64,000 bases of DNA from Sulfomarinibacter sp963733915 (lineage in GTDB: Bacteria; Acidobacteriota; Thermoanaerobaculia; Thermoanaerobaculales; Sulfomarinibacteraceae). Location: contig CAVTEP010000001.1 of the NCBI GenBank assembly GCA_963733915.1, forward strand, positions 124,001 to 188,000, written 5' to 3'. A program made the position numbers and the translations under genes. Positions 40,441 to 48,308 of this stretch are shown here, in pieces. Each line of letters opens with the position of its first letter. Position 1 is the first letter of the stretch. The notes under the pieces are model-generated. The model worked only from the letters and a program-made list of their open reading frames with translations. It had not been told where the DNA came from and did not search any database.

Positions 40441-41934
40441 ATGGTGTCGCTACACCGGGCGCTGCTCGCCGTACTTCTGCTGGGAAATGCCGTCGCGTTT
40501 GCGGGAGTCGACCCGCCGACGAGGCTGGCAACCGCGGTCATCGCGGTCGTTCTGATGGCCGATTTACGGCGCATACCCGAGGTGCCGCAAACGGTTCGGA
40601 TCGCGGCGTGGGGGTTCCTGGCTCTGGCCGTCATTCAGCTCGTGCCGTTGCCGGAAGGGCTGCGCCGGTTTCTCCAGCCCGGTTTTTCCGAGTTCATCAC
40701 CACGGGCTGGGGCGTCCTTTCGCTTGCGCCGTGGTCGACAATCCGGGTGGTGGGATCGATGGTGGTGGCGGCGGCGGTCGCGCTGACTGCGGCTCGTATG
40801 GCGGTCACACGCAGCGGTCTGCCGATCATCCTCGGTGTGATGGCCTCGACCTGTGGGGTCGTGGCCCTGCTCGGGCTTGCCGGGGAGAGCGGCGCGCCCG
40901 AAAAGGTGCTGTTGGTCCGGGCCAACACCGGCGGCGGCGACGTCTATGGCCCATTCGTCAACTCCAATCACTTTGCGGCGTGCGTCGAGCTCGGCCTTCC
41001 CGCCGCACTCGTACTGTTGGCCGCGGCGTTGCGAAACCTGGGGCGACCCGGGGTCACACGCCAGCGCGCGGTCGTGGTCGGCTTCGCCTCCAGTGTGGTT
41101 GCAATTGTGGCGACAGCTGCGGTCATGCGATCGTCGTCTCGTGGAGGCTTGCTCTTCCTCGGTGTTGCCGCGATCGTGACCGCGGCGATGTGGATGCGGC
41201 CCAGACGCCGCCTGAAGTGGCCCTGGGTTTCTGTCGGTGCGGCTCTTCTGATCGGCGCCCTCGCCCTCGCGTGGACCCGGCTGCCCGAGGTCAGGGATGG
41301 TTTTTCGAGCCTCTTGGTTGTCGAAGGGGTCGAGGGCAACACGCGTTGGGACATCTGGGCGGGGACCGCGCGCTCGTGGTCGCGTTCGCCGGTGATCGGT
41401 TCGGGTCTGGGCAGCTATCGTCACGTTATCGGTCTCGACAAGCCCGCGACCGGTACGGCTGTGCTCGAGCAGGCCCACAACGATTGGCTCGAGTGGCTAT
41501 CGACAACAGGTCTGGTCGGTGTCGCCGTGCTGGTCTTGCTGTTGTTCGGGGTGCTCGGTCTGCTGCGGCCGCAACGCGTCCGGCGTCTCAGATTCGAGCT
41601 CCGGTACCCTCTCGCCGGCGCGAGCCTGGCCGTCGTCGCCACCGCCCTCCACGAGACGGTGGGATTCGGTCTGCAGACTCCACTCAACCGATACCTGGTG
41701 GCGGCGTGGCTGGGGCTGATCTGGGGGGTGTGGAACAGGGTCGAGGAGGGACGGCAGCGTTCGGACCGGGCGCAGTCGACGGCACCGCAGCCGGAAATCG
41801 AGCACGAGGCGGGTGTTGACGAAGCTCGAGGCGGAGCCGGTAACCATCGAGATCAGGCCGGTGAGGGTGATGACGAAGACGAGCACCTGGATGAATCAAG
41901 ATGGCGATCAAGCGCCGGGGAAGTGATTGGATGA
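40441..41934 (+). CDS. O-antigen ligase/polymerase-like (WaaL/Wzy) membrane protein
   Basis: A polytopic membrane protein (497 aa) with about ten helices and the large periplasmic loop typical of the Wzy_C/O-antigen ligase family. The diagnostic block is SRSPVIGSGLGSYRHVI, then EQAHNDWLEWLSTTGLVGVA (about 320-360); an FVNSNHFAACVELG segment lies near 170. The family joins or polymerises O-antigen or related glycans. It starts 12 bp after the response regulator stop. The last ~60 residues (from about 437) are abruptly hydrophilic and low in complexity; antisense to them lies what looks like a fragment of an ABC exporter. Its stop overlaps the next start (ATGA). Confidence 0.8.
   Translation: MVSLHRALLAVLLLGNAVAFAGVDPPTRLATAVIAVVLMADLRRIPEVPQTVRIAAWGFLALAVIQLVPLPEGLRRFLQPGFSEFITTGWGVLSLAPWSTIRVVGSMVVAAAVALTAARMAVTRSGLPIILGVMASTCGVVALLGLAGESGAPEKVLLVRANTGGGDVYGPFVNSNHFAACVELGLPAALVLLAAALRNLGRPGVTRQRAVVVGFASSVVAIVATAAVMRSSSRGGLLFLGVAAIVTAAMWMRPRRRLKWPWVSVGAALLIGALALAWTRLPEVRDGFSSLLVVEGVEGNTRWDIWAGTARSWSRSPVIGSGLGSYRHVIGLDKPATGTAVLEQAHNDWLEWLSTTGLVGVAVLVLLLFGVLGLLRPQRVRRLRFELRYPLAGASLAVVATALHETVGFGLQTPLNRYLVAAWLGLIWGVWNRVEEGRQRSDRAQSTAPQPEIEHEAGVDEARGGAGNHRDQAGEGDDEDEHLDESRWRSSAGEVIG
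41770..41899 (-). pseudogene. Possible ABC-exporter membrane fragment, antisense to the ligase tail
   Basis: The minus strand reads IQVLVFVITLTGLISMVTGS, then ASSFVNTRLVLDFRLR, which resembles the helix and 'VxxDLRxxLFxHL' linker of ABC exporter membrane domains. It breaks off on both sides. It may be a relic left by a deletion that replaced the end of the ligase gene. Chance similarity of antisense hydrophobic sequence is a real alternative. Confidence 0.28.
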
Positions 41935-42428
41935 TTGGACAGACGTCGGCCGTCGATGTGGAGCGCCACCTCGTCCGGATGAGACTGACAATGGTCCTCT
42001 TTTTGGCCGCGGTGCCGGCGGCGATCGTCCTCGCCCTCGTTCTGCCGCGCCGGGAATCGGCGGTGGCGTCGCCGCTCGTTGTGACAGTGGTGGCGGTGGT
42101 CGCGATCCTGTGGGTCGGGTTTTCGGCCAACCGTGATGCGGCGGCACGTCTCGAACGGATCCGGCGCGCCTTTGCCGTGCACGGAGACGAGAAGCGTCTC
42201 CTCCGGGACCACTGGCTGGTGTTTTCAGTTGTGCTGTTTCGGCTCGAGGTGATGATCATCGGCGGGCTGGTGGTGGCGTTGTGGGGCGGTGGCGCGGCCC
42301 TCGGGGTGCTGCTGATCCTCCTTGGCGGGGTGATGATCACCCTCACCTGGCCCACCGCCCGCAAGACCCAACTGCTGCTGGGGCGGGCGCGCGTCCTGCG
42401 CGAAAGTGTTGAAACAGATGGAGTTTAG
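41931..42428 (+). CDS. Hypothetical four-helix membrane protein
   Basis: Not recognised (165 aa). Two pairs of hydrophobic helices (about 20-37 with 43-62, and 99-135) flank a basic/acidic cytoplasmic linker (SANRDAAARLERIRRAFAVHGDEK). GGGGAAG is 7 nt before the ATG at 41931, and this ATG overlaps the ligase stop by four bases (ATGA). An in-frame ATG 30 nt upstream is possible but overlaps more and has a weaker ribosome site. It is probably cotranscribed with the kinase-regulator-ligase genes and may take part in envelope functions; that is a guess from position. Confidence 0.65.
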   Translation: MIGQTSAVDVERHLVRMRLTMVLFLAAVPAAIVLALVLPRRESAVASPLVVTVVAVVAILWVGFSANRDAAARLERIRRAFAVHGDEKRLLRDHWLVFSVVLFRLEVMIIGGLVVALWGGGAALGVLLILLGGVMITLTWPTARKTQLLLGRARVLRESVETDGV

Positions 42429-42583
42429 AACATTTGAAGATTTCAGTGCCGACCACCGGATTCGGGGGCAGGAACTGGTCAAAGAATGAAACCTCTTCGC
42501 ATCTTTCACGTACAATTACGCGAGAGGCGTGCACCTGCACCTCATGTAGGGTTCTATCTGGACAGGTATCGGACGGAGGCGAG

Positions 42584-43945
42584 ATGAAACGTTGGATGTG
42601 GTTGGCGCTGGCGGCGGTGGTTGTTGTCGGGGTCGGCGTGACGTTGGTGGCGCTGCCGCAAGCTCAGGAATGGACGACTTCGTCCCCCGAGGCCATGGTC
42701 GCGTTCGATGCCGGCATGGACGCCATGATGAAGCTCTATATGGATGATGCCCGTCAGTACTTCGAACGGGCGGTGGAGCTCGATCCGGACTTCGCGGTCG
42801 CGAAGATGTACCTCGCCGAATACGTCTCGCACGATAATCAGGAGAAGGGCGACGCTCTGCGGGATGAAGTCTTGGCGACCGACACCACGCAGTTGACGCC
42901 GCGCGAGCGTTTCATGATCGATAGAATGCGGGCTTACCGCGAGAAGCGACCGGAGGATGGTCGCGCACTGCTCGACGAGTACACCGAAAAGTACCCGAAC
43001 GATCCATACATTCTCAATCAACGGGCGGCGACTGCATTCTCCGCCGGCAATTTCGAGGAGGCCGAGCGCCTCTATCAGCGGCTGGTGGAGATCAGCCCCA
43101 ACTGGGTCATCGCCTACAACCAACTCGGCTACATCAACATGGGCAAGGGCCGCTTCGCGGAGTCCGAGGAGTACTTCAAGAGCTACCGCTTTATCGCGCC
43201 CGACCAGGCCAACCCCTATGACTCGCTGGGCGAGCTCTTTATCGCCCTCGGCCGCTATGAAGAGGCCGAGGAGTCGTTCAACGAGGCGCTCGAGATCAAA
43301 CCCGATTTCTGGGCTTCCTATGAGCACATCGTATTGATGAAGACCTTCAACGGTGATCTAGTTGGCGCCCGCGAGGCGGTGGACCGGGCGCAGGCGGCGG
43401 GCGCTCCGGAGTCCATGATTGTGTCGATGGGCTGTCTCGAAAGCTACATGGCGATGCGCAACAGCGGTGAGTGGCAGGAGATCCTCGACGCGGCGGACTC
43501 CGAGTGCATCACGGACGGTGTGAACTTTCCCAAGGTCACGACCCATCTCGCCGCCTGTGAGCTCGGCGAGTGGGACCAGGCAATCGCCATCGAGGAAGAG
43601 GCGGCCGAACGCTATGCCAAGTACGACACCGGAAACCCAAACAAGGAACTCATGAGGTTGCGCGCCGCAATCGACCACATGAAAGGCGTGCGGCTGGCCT
43701 CGAGCGGCGACTACGGAGCCGCGGAGGAGATGCTGCGTGCAGCGGACGAGAATCTCAGTTTCTCGGAGGCGCCCAACGCCGTCTTCAAGATCTACAATCG
43801 GATGGTCCTGACCGAGCTCCTGCTGGCCGGCGGCAAGGACGCGGAGGCACACGCGCTGCTGTCGGATCTCCGGGGTGTCAACCCGGTGTGGGTGGCGGAG
43901 TTCGAGGACGCCGGGCTCAAGATTGTGGGCCTCGGTCGCGGCTGA
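42584..43945 (+). CDS. Exported tetratricopeptide-repeat protein
   Basis: A membrane-anchored or secreted TPR protein (453 aa). An N-terminal signal or anchor (MKRWMWLALAAVVVVGVGVT) is followed by a series of TPR-like helix pairs between about 30 and 430. Clear units are DARQYFERAVELDPDFAVAK, NFEEAERLYQRLVEISPNWV, RFAESEEYFKSYRFIAPDQA and RYEEAEESFNEALEIKPDFW. The start MKRWMW was chosen because GGAGG precedes it by 4 nt; about 50 upstream in-frame residues lack signal character. No enzyme domain is present; it should act as a protein-binding scaffold in the periplasm. An intrinsic terminator follows the gene. Confidence 0.82.
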   Translation: MKRWMWLALAAVVVVGVGVTLVALPQAQEWTTSSPEAMVAFDAGMDAMMKLYMDDARQYFERAVELDPDFAVAKMYLAEYVSHDNQEKGDALRDEVLATDTTQLTPRERFMIDRMRAYREKRPEDGRALLDEYTEKYPNDPYILNQRAATAFSAGNFEEAERLYQRLVEISPNWVIAYNQLGYINMGKGRFAESEEYFKSYRFIAPDQANPYDSLGELFIALGRYEEAEESFNEALEIKPDFWASYEHIVLMKTFNGDLVGAREAVDRAQAAGAPESMIVSMGCLESYMAMRNSGEWQEILDAADSECITDGVNFPKVTTHLAACELGEWDQAIAIEEEAAERYAKYDTGNPNKELMRLRAAIDHMKGVRLASSGDYGAAEEMLRAADENLSFSEAPNAVFKIYNRMVLTELLLAGGKDAEAHALLSDLRGVNPVWVAEFEDAGLKIVGLGRG

Positions 43946-43967
43946 AAACATTTAACAGGTACTCATC

Positions 43968-43990
43968 AGGGGCGCTGCGGCGCCCCTTTT
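43968..43990 (+). terminator. Intrinsic terminator after the TPR gene
   Basis: GGGGCGC (43969-43975) pairs with GCGCCCC (43980-43986) around TGCG and is followed by TTTT. It lies 24 bp after the TPR stop and 7 bp before the stop of the convergent HD gene. Confidence 0.8.
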
Positions 43991-43996
43991 ACTTCG

Positions 43997-44674
43997 TCAA
44001 TCGGTGACGTAGGGTCTGAGCCTTCGCTCCGCCTCGTCGAGGTCTACCACCAGTGGATGGTCACCGAGGCGGCGCCGGACGGCGTCGATAACGCCGCTGA
44101 AGTACCACAGCTGCCGCTCGGGCCCGGCATTGAACGGCTCCCAAACTGCCTCGGGGTCTTCCGCGGCGTCGAGGTCGGCAATCAGCGACAGCAGGTTGTG
44201 GAGCACGTCGGCGGCCTTGATCAGAACCGCCTCCGCCGGCATGCTTTCGAGGTGCTCGATCTGCTCCCGTTTCCGGACCTCCCAGGTGTCGACCACGTTG
44301 AGCTCGCGCCGTTTCTGTTCCGTGACCTCGAGAACCAGCGCCAGCACCTCGTCATTGAGGGTTCGGCGGATCTGCTCGCGGCCGTCAGGGTCGGGGACAT
44401 CTTCCAGATAGTCGTGGAGGATTGCCGCGGCGAGAACTTCGTCGCGCACTCCAAGCCGCGCGAGGATGCACATGGTCCCCATCAGGTGCGCGATATAGGG
44501 GATGCGGCTCGGGAAAAACGGTCGTGAGGAACTCTCGTCTCCGGGGTCGTCGGGGCTTTGCTTGCGGAATTGGTGGTAGTGGCCGCGGGCGGCGAGCCGC
44601 ACCGCGGCCTCGAGCAGCGGGGAAAACAGTGGCCCCCCGTCGAATCGCTCGCCGGTCGGATTGTCGTCGGGCAT
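43997..44674 (-). CDS. HD-domain hydrolase resembling the SpoT/MESH1 hydrolase domain
   Basis: A small stand-alone HD phosphohydrolase (225 aa). Metal-binding motifs are in YIAHLMGTMCILARLG and AAAILHDYLEDVPDPD (His-Asp at about 88-89), and a third element is AVLIKAADVLHNLLSLIADL, close to the K-ADRLHNL block of SpoT-type (p)ppGpp hydrolases. There is no synthetase, TGS or ACT domain, so it may be a small alarmone hydrolase; other nucleotide substrates are possible. It converges with the TPR gene at a shared terminator. No clear ribosome site precedes the ATG; TAAGAT lies 9 nt upstream. Confidence 0.78.
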   Translation of the reverse strand: MPDDNPTGERFDGGPLFSPLLEAAVRLAARGHYHQFRKQSPDDPGDESSSRPFFPSRIPYIAHLMGTMCILARLGVRDEVLAAAILHDYLEDVPDPDGREQIRRTLNDEVLALVLEVTEQKRRELNVVDTWEVRKREQIEHLESMPAEAVLIKAADVLHNLLSLIADLDAAEDPEAVWEPFNAGPERQLWYFSGVIDAVRRRLGDHPLVVDLDEAERRLRPYVTD

Positions 44675-44715
44675 CGTCCAATCATCTTATCAAGGGGTGC
44701 GGCCAATTCGGGCAG

Positions 44716-44827
44716 TGAAGAAAAGGGGAAAAGGGGAAAAGGGGAAAAGGAGAAAAGGCGACCGCCCCCCTTGGTAACCTCGGTCATCTCAGCTCCTCCG
44801 CGCCTCTTCACCTTTTCTCCTCTTCAT
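44716..44827. repeat. Palindromic element with AAAAGGGG octamer arms
   Basis: AAAAGGGG is repeated three times (44720-44743) with AAAAGGAGAAAAGG after it. The facing arm CACCTTTTCTCCTCTTC is at 44811-44827. The middle contains CCGCCCCCC and GGTAACCTCGG. It separates the HD gene from the secreted-protein gene. Confidence 0.65.
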
Positions 44828-44862
44828 TGAACGTCGAGGTACACTTGATCGCGGAGGTATGG

Positions 44863-45642
44863 ATGCGACGTGGAATCGTTCTGATTGCGATATTTCTGCT
44901 GTGGTCGATGCCGGCCGTGGCTCAGTTCGTAGCGCCGGGCGGGGCGATCCCCGCGGTAGCCAACATTCGGGGCCCGGGGGTCTTCTGGCGCTCGGACGTC
45001 AGCATCCTCAACCTGAGCTCCGCGGACACCACCGTCGTTCTGCTGCTCTTCCCCGAGCTCACAAACGCCGGCGCGGCCTTCGAGCCCTTGGTTTCCGAAC
45101 CTATCGCGATCGTCGGCAACGGACAAATCACCTTGCCCAACGTCGTTACCGACGTTTTTGGTCTGCGCAACGCCAAGGGAGGGCTCCAGGTGATCTCGGG
45201 CGACGGCTCACCGTTGGTGCTCGCCTCGCGCACCTACACCAACGCGGACACCGGCGGCAGCTACGGCCTCAACGTGTATGGACTCCCGTTGATCAATACC
45301 GGGACCGCGTGGCTGGCGAACGTCGCTGAGGACAGCGCGTATCGCACCAATGTCGGCATCTTCCTGCCGATCGATCCCCAGGTGGGGAACCCGCTCGTGT
45401 TCACGGTCACTGTCCACGATGACGATGGCGCCGAGGTGGCGTCGGGGTCGGTCATCTTCGATCAGGCGGGGCTCCGCCAGGAAAGTCTGGAGTACTTCGG
45501 TGTCGACCAAGCACTGACCGACGGTTGGGTGGAGTTCCACTGCAGCGATCCGTCATACGTCTGGTACGCCTATGCGACCGTGATCGACAACCTCACGGGC
45601 GACTCGGTCTACAGGTCTGCGATCGGCCAGCAAGCCCCATGA
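44863..45642 (+). CDS. Hypothetical secreted beta-rich protein
   Basis: An exported protein of unknown function (259 aa). The signal peptide MRRGIVLIAIFLLWSMPAVA is followed by a strand-rich domain with IPAVANIRGPGVFWRSDVSI, LNLSSADTTVVLLLFPE and VLASRTYTNADTGGSYGLNV. The 'WRSDVxIxNxSS' pattern recurs in surface proteins annotated as hypothetical in Acidobacteriota-like genomes. That likeness is from memory and is weak. GGAGG precedes the ATG at 44863 by 5 nt, and an earlier in-frame ATG is rejected because the signal peptide begins at MRRG. Its stop is 3 bp from a heptamer array. Confidence 0.65.
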   Translation: MRRGIVLIAIFLLWSMPAVAQFVAPGGAIPAVANIRGPGVFWRSDVSILNLSSADTTVVLLLFPELTNAGAAFEPLVSEPIAIVGNGQITLPNVVTDVFGLRNAKGGLQVISGDGSPLVLASRTYTNADTGGSYGLNVYGLPLINTGTAWLANVAEDSAYRTNVGIFLPIDPQVGNPLVFTVTVHDDDGAEVASGSVIFDQAGLRQESLEYFGVDQALTDGWVEFHCSDPSYVWYAYATVIDNLTGDSVYRSAIGQQAP

Positions 45643-45644
45643 GT

Positions 45645-45779
45645 AAATTAGGAATGAGGAATGAGGAATTAGGAATTCCCGTCCGCCCCGCCCTAATTCC
45701 GCGAATTCTGCGGGGAGGTGGGGTGGCATTCCTGATTCCTGATTCCTGATTCCTCATTCAAAATTGGGCGGGTGGGTGG
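45645..45779. repeat. Composite palindrome, AATTAGG / CCTGATT arms
   Basis: The left arm AATTAGGAATGAGGAATGAGG..., the C-rich CCCGTCCGCCCCGCCC and a small AATTC-cgc-GAATT hairpin come first. GGGGAGGTGGGGTGG and the right arm of CCTGATT words follow, then a second GGGCGGGTGGGTGG collar. It separates two convergent genes and starts 3 bp past the stop of the secreted-protein gene. Confidence 0.8.
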
Positions 45780-46760
45780 TTATAGGAAGCCCCGCTCCTT
45801 CATCCACGCGTCGTTGTAAATCGTGCTCAGATAACGGGTGCCCGAGTCCGGAAAGACGGTGACGATGCGCGCAGGCGCATCGAGGCGACGTGCGAGCTCA
45901 CGAACCCCCCACAGCGCCGCCCCCGAGGAGCCGCCGCCAAGGATCGCCTCGCGTCGGGCGAGCCCGCGGGCGGCTCGAAAGGCCGCTCGATCGGTCACGC
46001 GGTACATGTCGTCGATGAGGTCGAAGTCCGGGCAGCCTATGATCTCCTCATCACCGAGGCCCTCGATGAGATAAGTGCCAGGTTCCACCCGGCGACCGCT
46101 GTGGAAGTGATCGAAAAAGACCGACCCCTCGGGATCGACCGCGATCACCCGGATCGACGGGTCCTGCTCCTTGAGGTACCGCGCGACTCCGCAGATCGTG
46201 CCTCCGGTGCCGATCCCAGCCACGAAGTAGTCGATACGGCCCGCCATCTGTTGCCAGATCTCGGGCCCAGTCGTGAAGTAGTGCGCTTCCGAGTTCTCGC
46301 GGTTGTTGTGCTGGTCCGGAAAGTAGGCGCCGGGGGTCGAGGCTGCGATCTCGCGCGCCTTCCGGTTGTAGCTCTCCGGATGGTCGGGCGGCAGGCTTCC
46401 ATCAACCAGGATGAGCTCGATGCCCATCGCCCGGAGGCAGTCGAGCTTCTCCTTCGATGTCGAGCGGCGCACGACCATCCTGCACCGCAAATCGTCGAGG
46501 ACCGCCATCATCGCCAGCCCCATCGCGGTGTTGCCCGACGAGTTCTCCACCACGAGATCGCCCGCGTGAAGACGGCCACCTGCGATGGCCTTTTCGATCA
46601 TATGGCGGGCGATTCGGTCCTTGACGCTGCCCATCGGGTTGAGGAATTCGATCTTGGCAAAGACCTCGCTCTCGAAGTCATCCACCGTCGCTCGAAGCCG
46701 GACCATCGGCGTCCACCCGACGGCCTCCGAGATCCGGTCGTAGACGCGAAGATCTTTCAT
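45780..46760 (-). CDS. Cysteine synthase / cystathionine beta-synthase-like PLP enzyme
   Basis: A fold-type II PLP enzyme (326 aa). The Schiff-base lysine is in PMGSVKDRIARHMIEKA (about residue 48), the substrate loop in VENSSGNTAMGLAMMA and the phosphate loop in GIGTGGTICGVARYL. Length and motifs fit O-acetylserine sulfhydrylase (CysK) or the catalytic core of cystathionine beta-synthase. The motif EGLGDEEIIGC near 230 resembles the CBS-like branch, and no CBS regulatory domain is present. Its promoter appears leaderless: TATAAT is 8 nt before the ATG with only pyrimidines between. It may serve in transsulfuration with the MetH operon, which is speculative. Confidence 0.87.
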   Translation of the reverse strand: MKDLRVYDRISEAVGWTPMVRLRATVDDFESEVFAKIEFLNPMGSVKDRIARHMIEKAIAGGRLHAGDLVVENSSGNTAMGLAMMAVLDDLRCRMVVRRSTSKEKLDCLRAMGIELILVDGSLPPDHPESYNRKAREIAASTPGAYFPDQHNNRENSEAHYFTTGPEIWQQMAGRIDYFVAGIGTGGTICGVARYLKEQDPSIRVIAVDPEGSVFFDHFHSGRRVEPGTYLIEGLGDEEIIGCPDFDLIDDMYRVTDRAAFRAARGLARREAILGGGSSGAALWGVRELARRLDAPARIVTVFPDSGTRYLSTIYNDAWMKERGFL

Positions 46761-46768
46761 GGAGGGGG

Positions 46769-46774
46769 ATTATA
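46769..46774 (-). promoter_or_regulatory. -10 box (TATAAT) of a leaderless cysteine-synthase-like mRNA
   Basis: On the minus strand TATAAT is followed by CCCCCTCC and the ATG. This is a consensus -10 with 8-nt spacing and no ribosome site. Confidence 0.5.
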
Positions 46775-46846
46775 GACTCACGGATCATGCGCGATGATGG
46801 CAGGAGCGTGGCAACTCGATCATTCTGGAACAAAGTTTCTGAGATT

Positions 46847-46940
46847 CTCAGTTCTCGTTTTGAGTTCCCAACCTCCCTGTCGTCCGCACCAGGGTGGGTG
46901 GGCGGATACTCAAAACTCGAACTTCAAAACTCAAACTGCC
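46847..46940. repeat. Composite palindrome, GTTTTGAG / CTCAAAAC arms
   Basis: GTTCTCGTTTTGAG, CCCAACCTCCC, a short centre, GGGTGGGTGGGCGG and CTCAAAACTCGAACTTC words. The 3' end of the MEMO-family gene is translated out of this element. Confidence 0.75.
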
Positions 46941-47768
46941 GCGAGCTAGACGGGCACTGTGAATGCAGATGCCTGCGTAGCCGACGACCGCCGAGCGGTC
47001 GCCGCTGACATCACCGGAGGTCGCGTAGGCGACGAGGTGGGCGTCGGTCGCCCCGAGCTGGTTGGCCGCTTCGATGGCGACAGTCGCGGGCAAGACGCCG
47101 CACATCGAGATTCCTTCCCTGTGGACGGTTTCGAACAGGGATTTCGGGTCGCGTTTCAGGGCGGCGTCGATCGCCAAATGATCGAGCGTTCGCGCCTCAC
47201 CGTCCTCGAGATAGTGGCTCATATCAGACGACGCAACGATACCCACGGGCTCGCCGAGACTGCGAACGAGGCGTGCGAGGACCGAACCGAGGTCGAGGCA
47301 GTCCGCGAGGCTCAGGCGCCCGAGACAGATGGGAACGAACTCCATATCGGGACGGCGCGCGAGCAGAAACGGAAGCTGAACCTCCAGCGAGTGCTCGCGC
47401 CAATGGGCGCGCGGGTCAAAGGTGGCCGTGATGGAACGGTCGACGAGCTTTTTCGCGAGGCTGCTGTCGACGACGAGGTTTCCGAGGGGGGTCCGCCAGC
47501 GCTCGTGGGGCGCGACGGCGACGGCGGCGCCGACTCCGGTGTGGTTCGGCCCGAGAAGGATGACCCGTCGCGGTACGTCGAGATGGCCGTAGAGCTCGCC
47601 CGCAACGCCTCCCGAGTAGATATAACCGGCGTGGGGCGCGATACAGGCCAACAGCTCGTGACGGTGTTCCGAAACCTCGATCAGAGCGCGCACCTCTCGC
47701 TCCAGAGCTGAGGCGGTGCCCGGGTAAAAGGTACCGGCGACCGCGGGTTCGCGCGTCGTGATCTCCAT
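46848..47768 (-). CDS. AmmeMemoRadiSam system protein B (MEMO1 family)
   Basis: A MEMO-fold protein (306 aa) related to class III extradiol dioxygenases. The family blocks are clear: REPAVAGTFYPGTASALERE at the start, CIAPHAGYIYSGGVAGELY, ILLGPNHTGVG, REHSLEVQLPFLLA and VASSDMSHYL. The histidines in these blocks form the putative metal site. Its biochemical role is unsettled; in bacteria it usually co-occurs with AMMECR1 and radical-SAM partners, which are not in this window. The normal protein should end near VGYAGICIHSA; the extra ~30 residues (ending TLVRTTGRLGTQNEN) come from the composite palindrome. Confidence 0.88.
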   Translation of the reverse strand: MEITTREPAVAGTFYPGTASALEREVRALIEVSEHRHELLACIAPHAGYIYSGGVAGELYGHLDVPRRVILLGPNHTGVGAAVAVAPHERWRTPLGNLVVDSSLAKKLVDRSITATFDPRAHWREHSLEVQLPFLLARRPDMEFVPICLGRLSLADCLDLGSVLARLVRSLGEPVGIVASSDMSHYLEDGEARTLDHLAIDAALKRDPKSLFETVHREGISMCGVLPATVAIEAANQLGATDAHLVAYATSGDVSGDRSAVVGYAGICIHSARLARGSLSFEVRVLSIRPPTLVRTTGRLGTQNEN

Positions 47769-47819
47769 TGCAGTTCCTCGGAAGCCCTCCTCTAAGTGTG
47801 GGCCGCCGCCGGCGGAAGG

Positions 47820-48239
47820 TCAAGCGATGGCGCCGGCCGAAAGCAGCCGCACGAGCTCGGCGTCGGCCGGGGGGGTGGGATACGTCTGCAGGTCGGCGAC
47901 CGGGACCCAGACGAGGGTCTGCCCCTCGCGGGCCCGGGGGACGCCGTCGTCGATCCGGGCGGCGAAAAACAGGAGCAGGATCCGCAGCCCGGGTTCCTCA
48001 TGAACCGCGAAGGTCATCGGTTTCGCAACGGCGATCTCGACCGCCAGCTCTTCCCGGAGCTCACGCACCAGGGCCTCGGCCGGCGATTCGCCGTTCTCGA
48101 GCTTACCGCCGGGGAACTCCCACAAACCGCCCATATGGCTTTCAGCCGGGCGTCGTGTCAACAGAACACGTCCGCGGGCGTCGCGGATCACGGCCGCAAC
48201 GACGGTGACATCTCGAACTGCCTCCGGCCCGGTGTCCAT
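47820..48239 (-). CDS. Nudix hydrolase (MutT-like)
   Basis: A small pyrophosphohydrolase (139 aa). The Nudix box is GGKLENGESPAEALVRELRE followed by ELA, matching GX5EX7REUXEEXGU except for the last Gly-like position. MGGLWEFPG just before it and TRRPAESHMG are typical of MutT/8-oxo-dGTP and related enzymes. A -35 TTGACG (48271-48276) and a TACGGT box are 18 bp apart, and the latter is 7 nt before the ATG, so the mRNA may be leaderless. The gene is divergent from mazG, another nucleotide house-cleaning enzyme; the pair fits sanitation of nucleotide pools. Confidence 0.9.
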   Translation of the reverse strand: MDTGPEAVRDVTVVAAVIRDARGRVLLTRRPAESHMGGLWEFPGGKLENGESPAEALVRELREELAVEIAVAKPMTFAVHEEPGLRILLLFFAARIDDGVPRAREGQTLVWVPVADLQTYPTPPADAELVRLLSAGAIA

Positions 48240-48246
48240 GGCTGAG

Positions 48247-48276
48247 ACCGTAGCCGGATCGGGTGCGCGGCGTCAA
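48247..48276 (-). promoter_or_regulatory. Putative promoter of the Nudix gene (leaderless)
   Basis: On the minus strand TTGACG (48276-48271) and TACGGT (48252-48247) are separated by 18 bp, and 7 nt follow to the ATG at 48239. No Shine-Dalgarno sequence is present. Confidence 0.45.
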
Positions 48277-48295
48277 ATCACCCTCGCGGTCCCTG

Positions 48296-48301
48296 TAGAA
48301 T
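48296..48301 (+). promoter_or_regulatory. Possible -10 box of a leaderless mazG mRNA
   Basis: TAGAAT is followed by 7 nt (GCGGGCC) and then the ATG at 48309. This decides the start over the ATG at 48300, which overlaps the box. Confidence 0.45.
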
Positions 48302-48308
48302 GCGGGCC

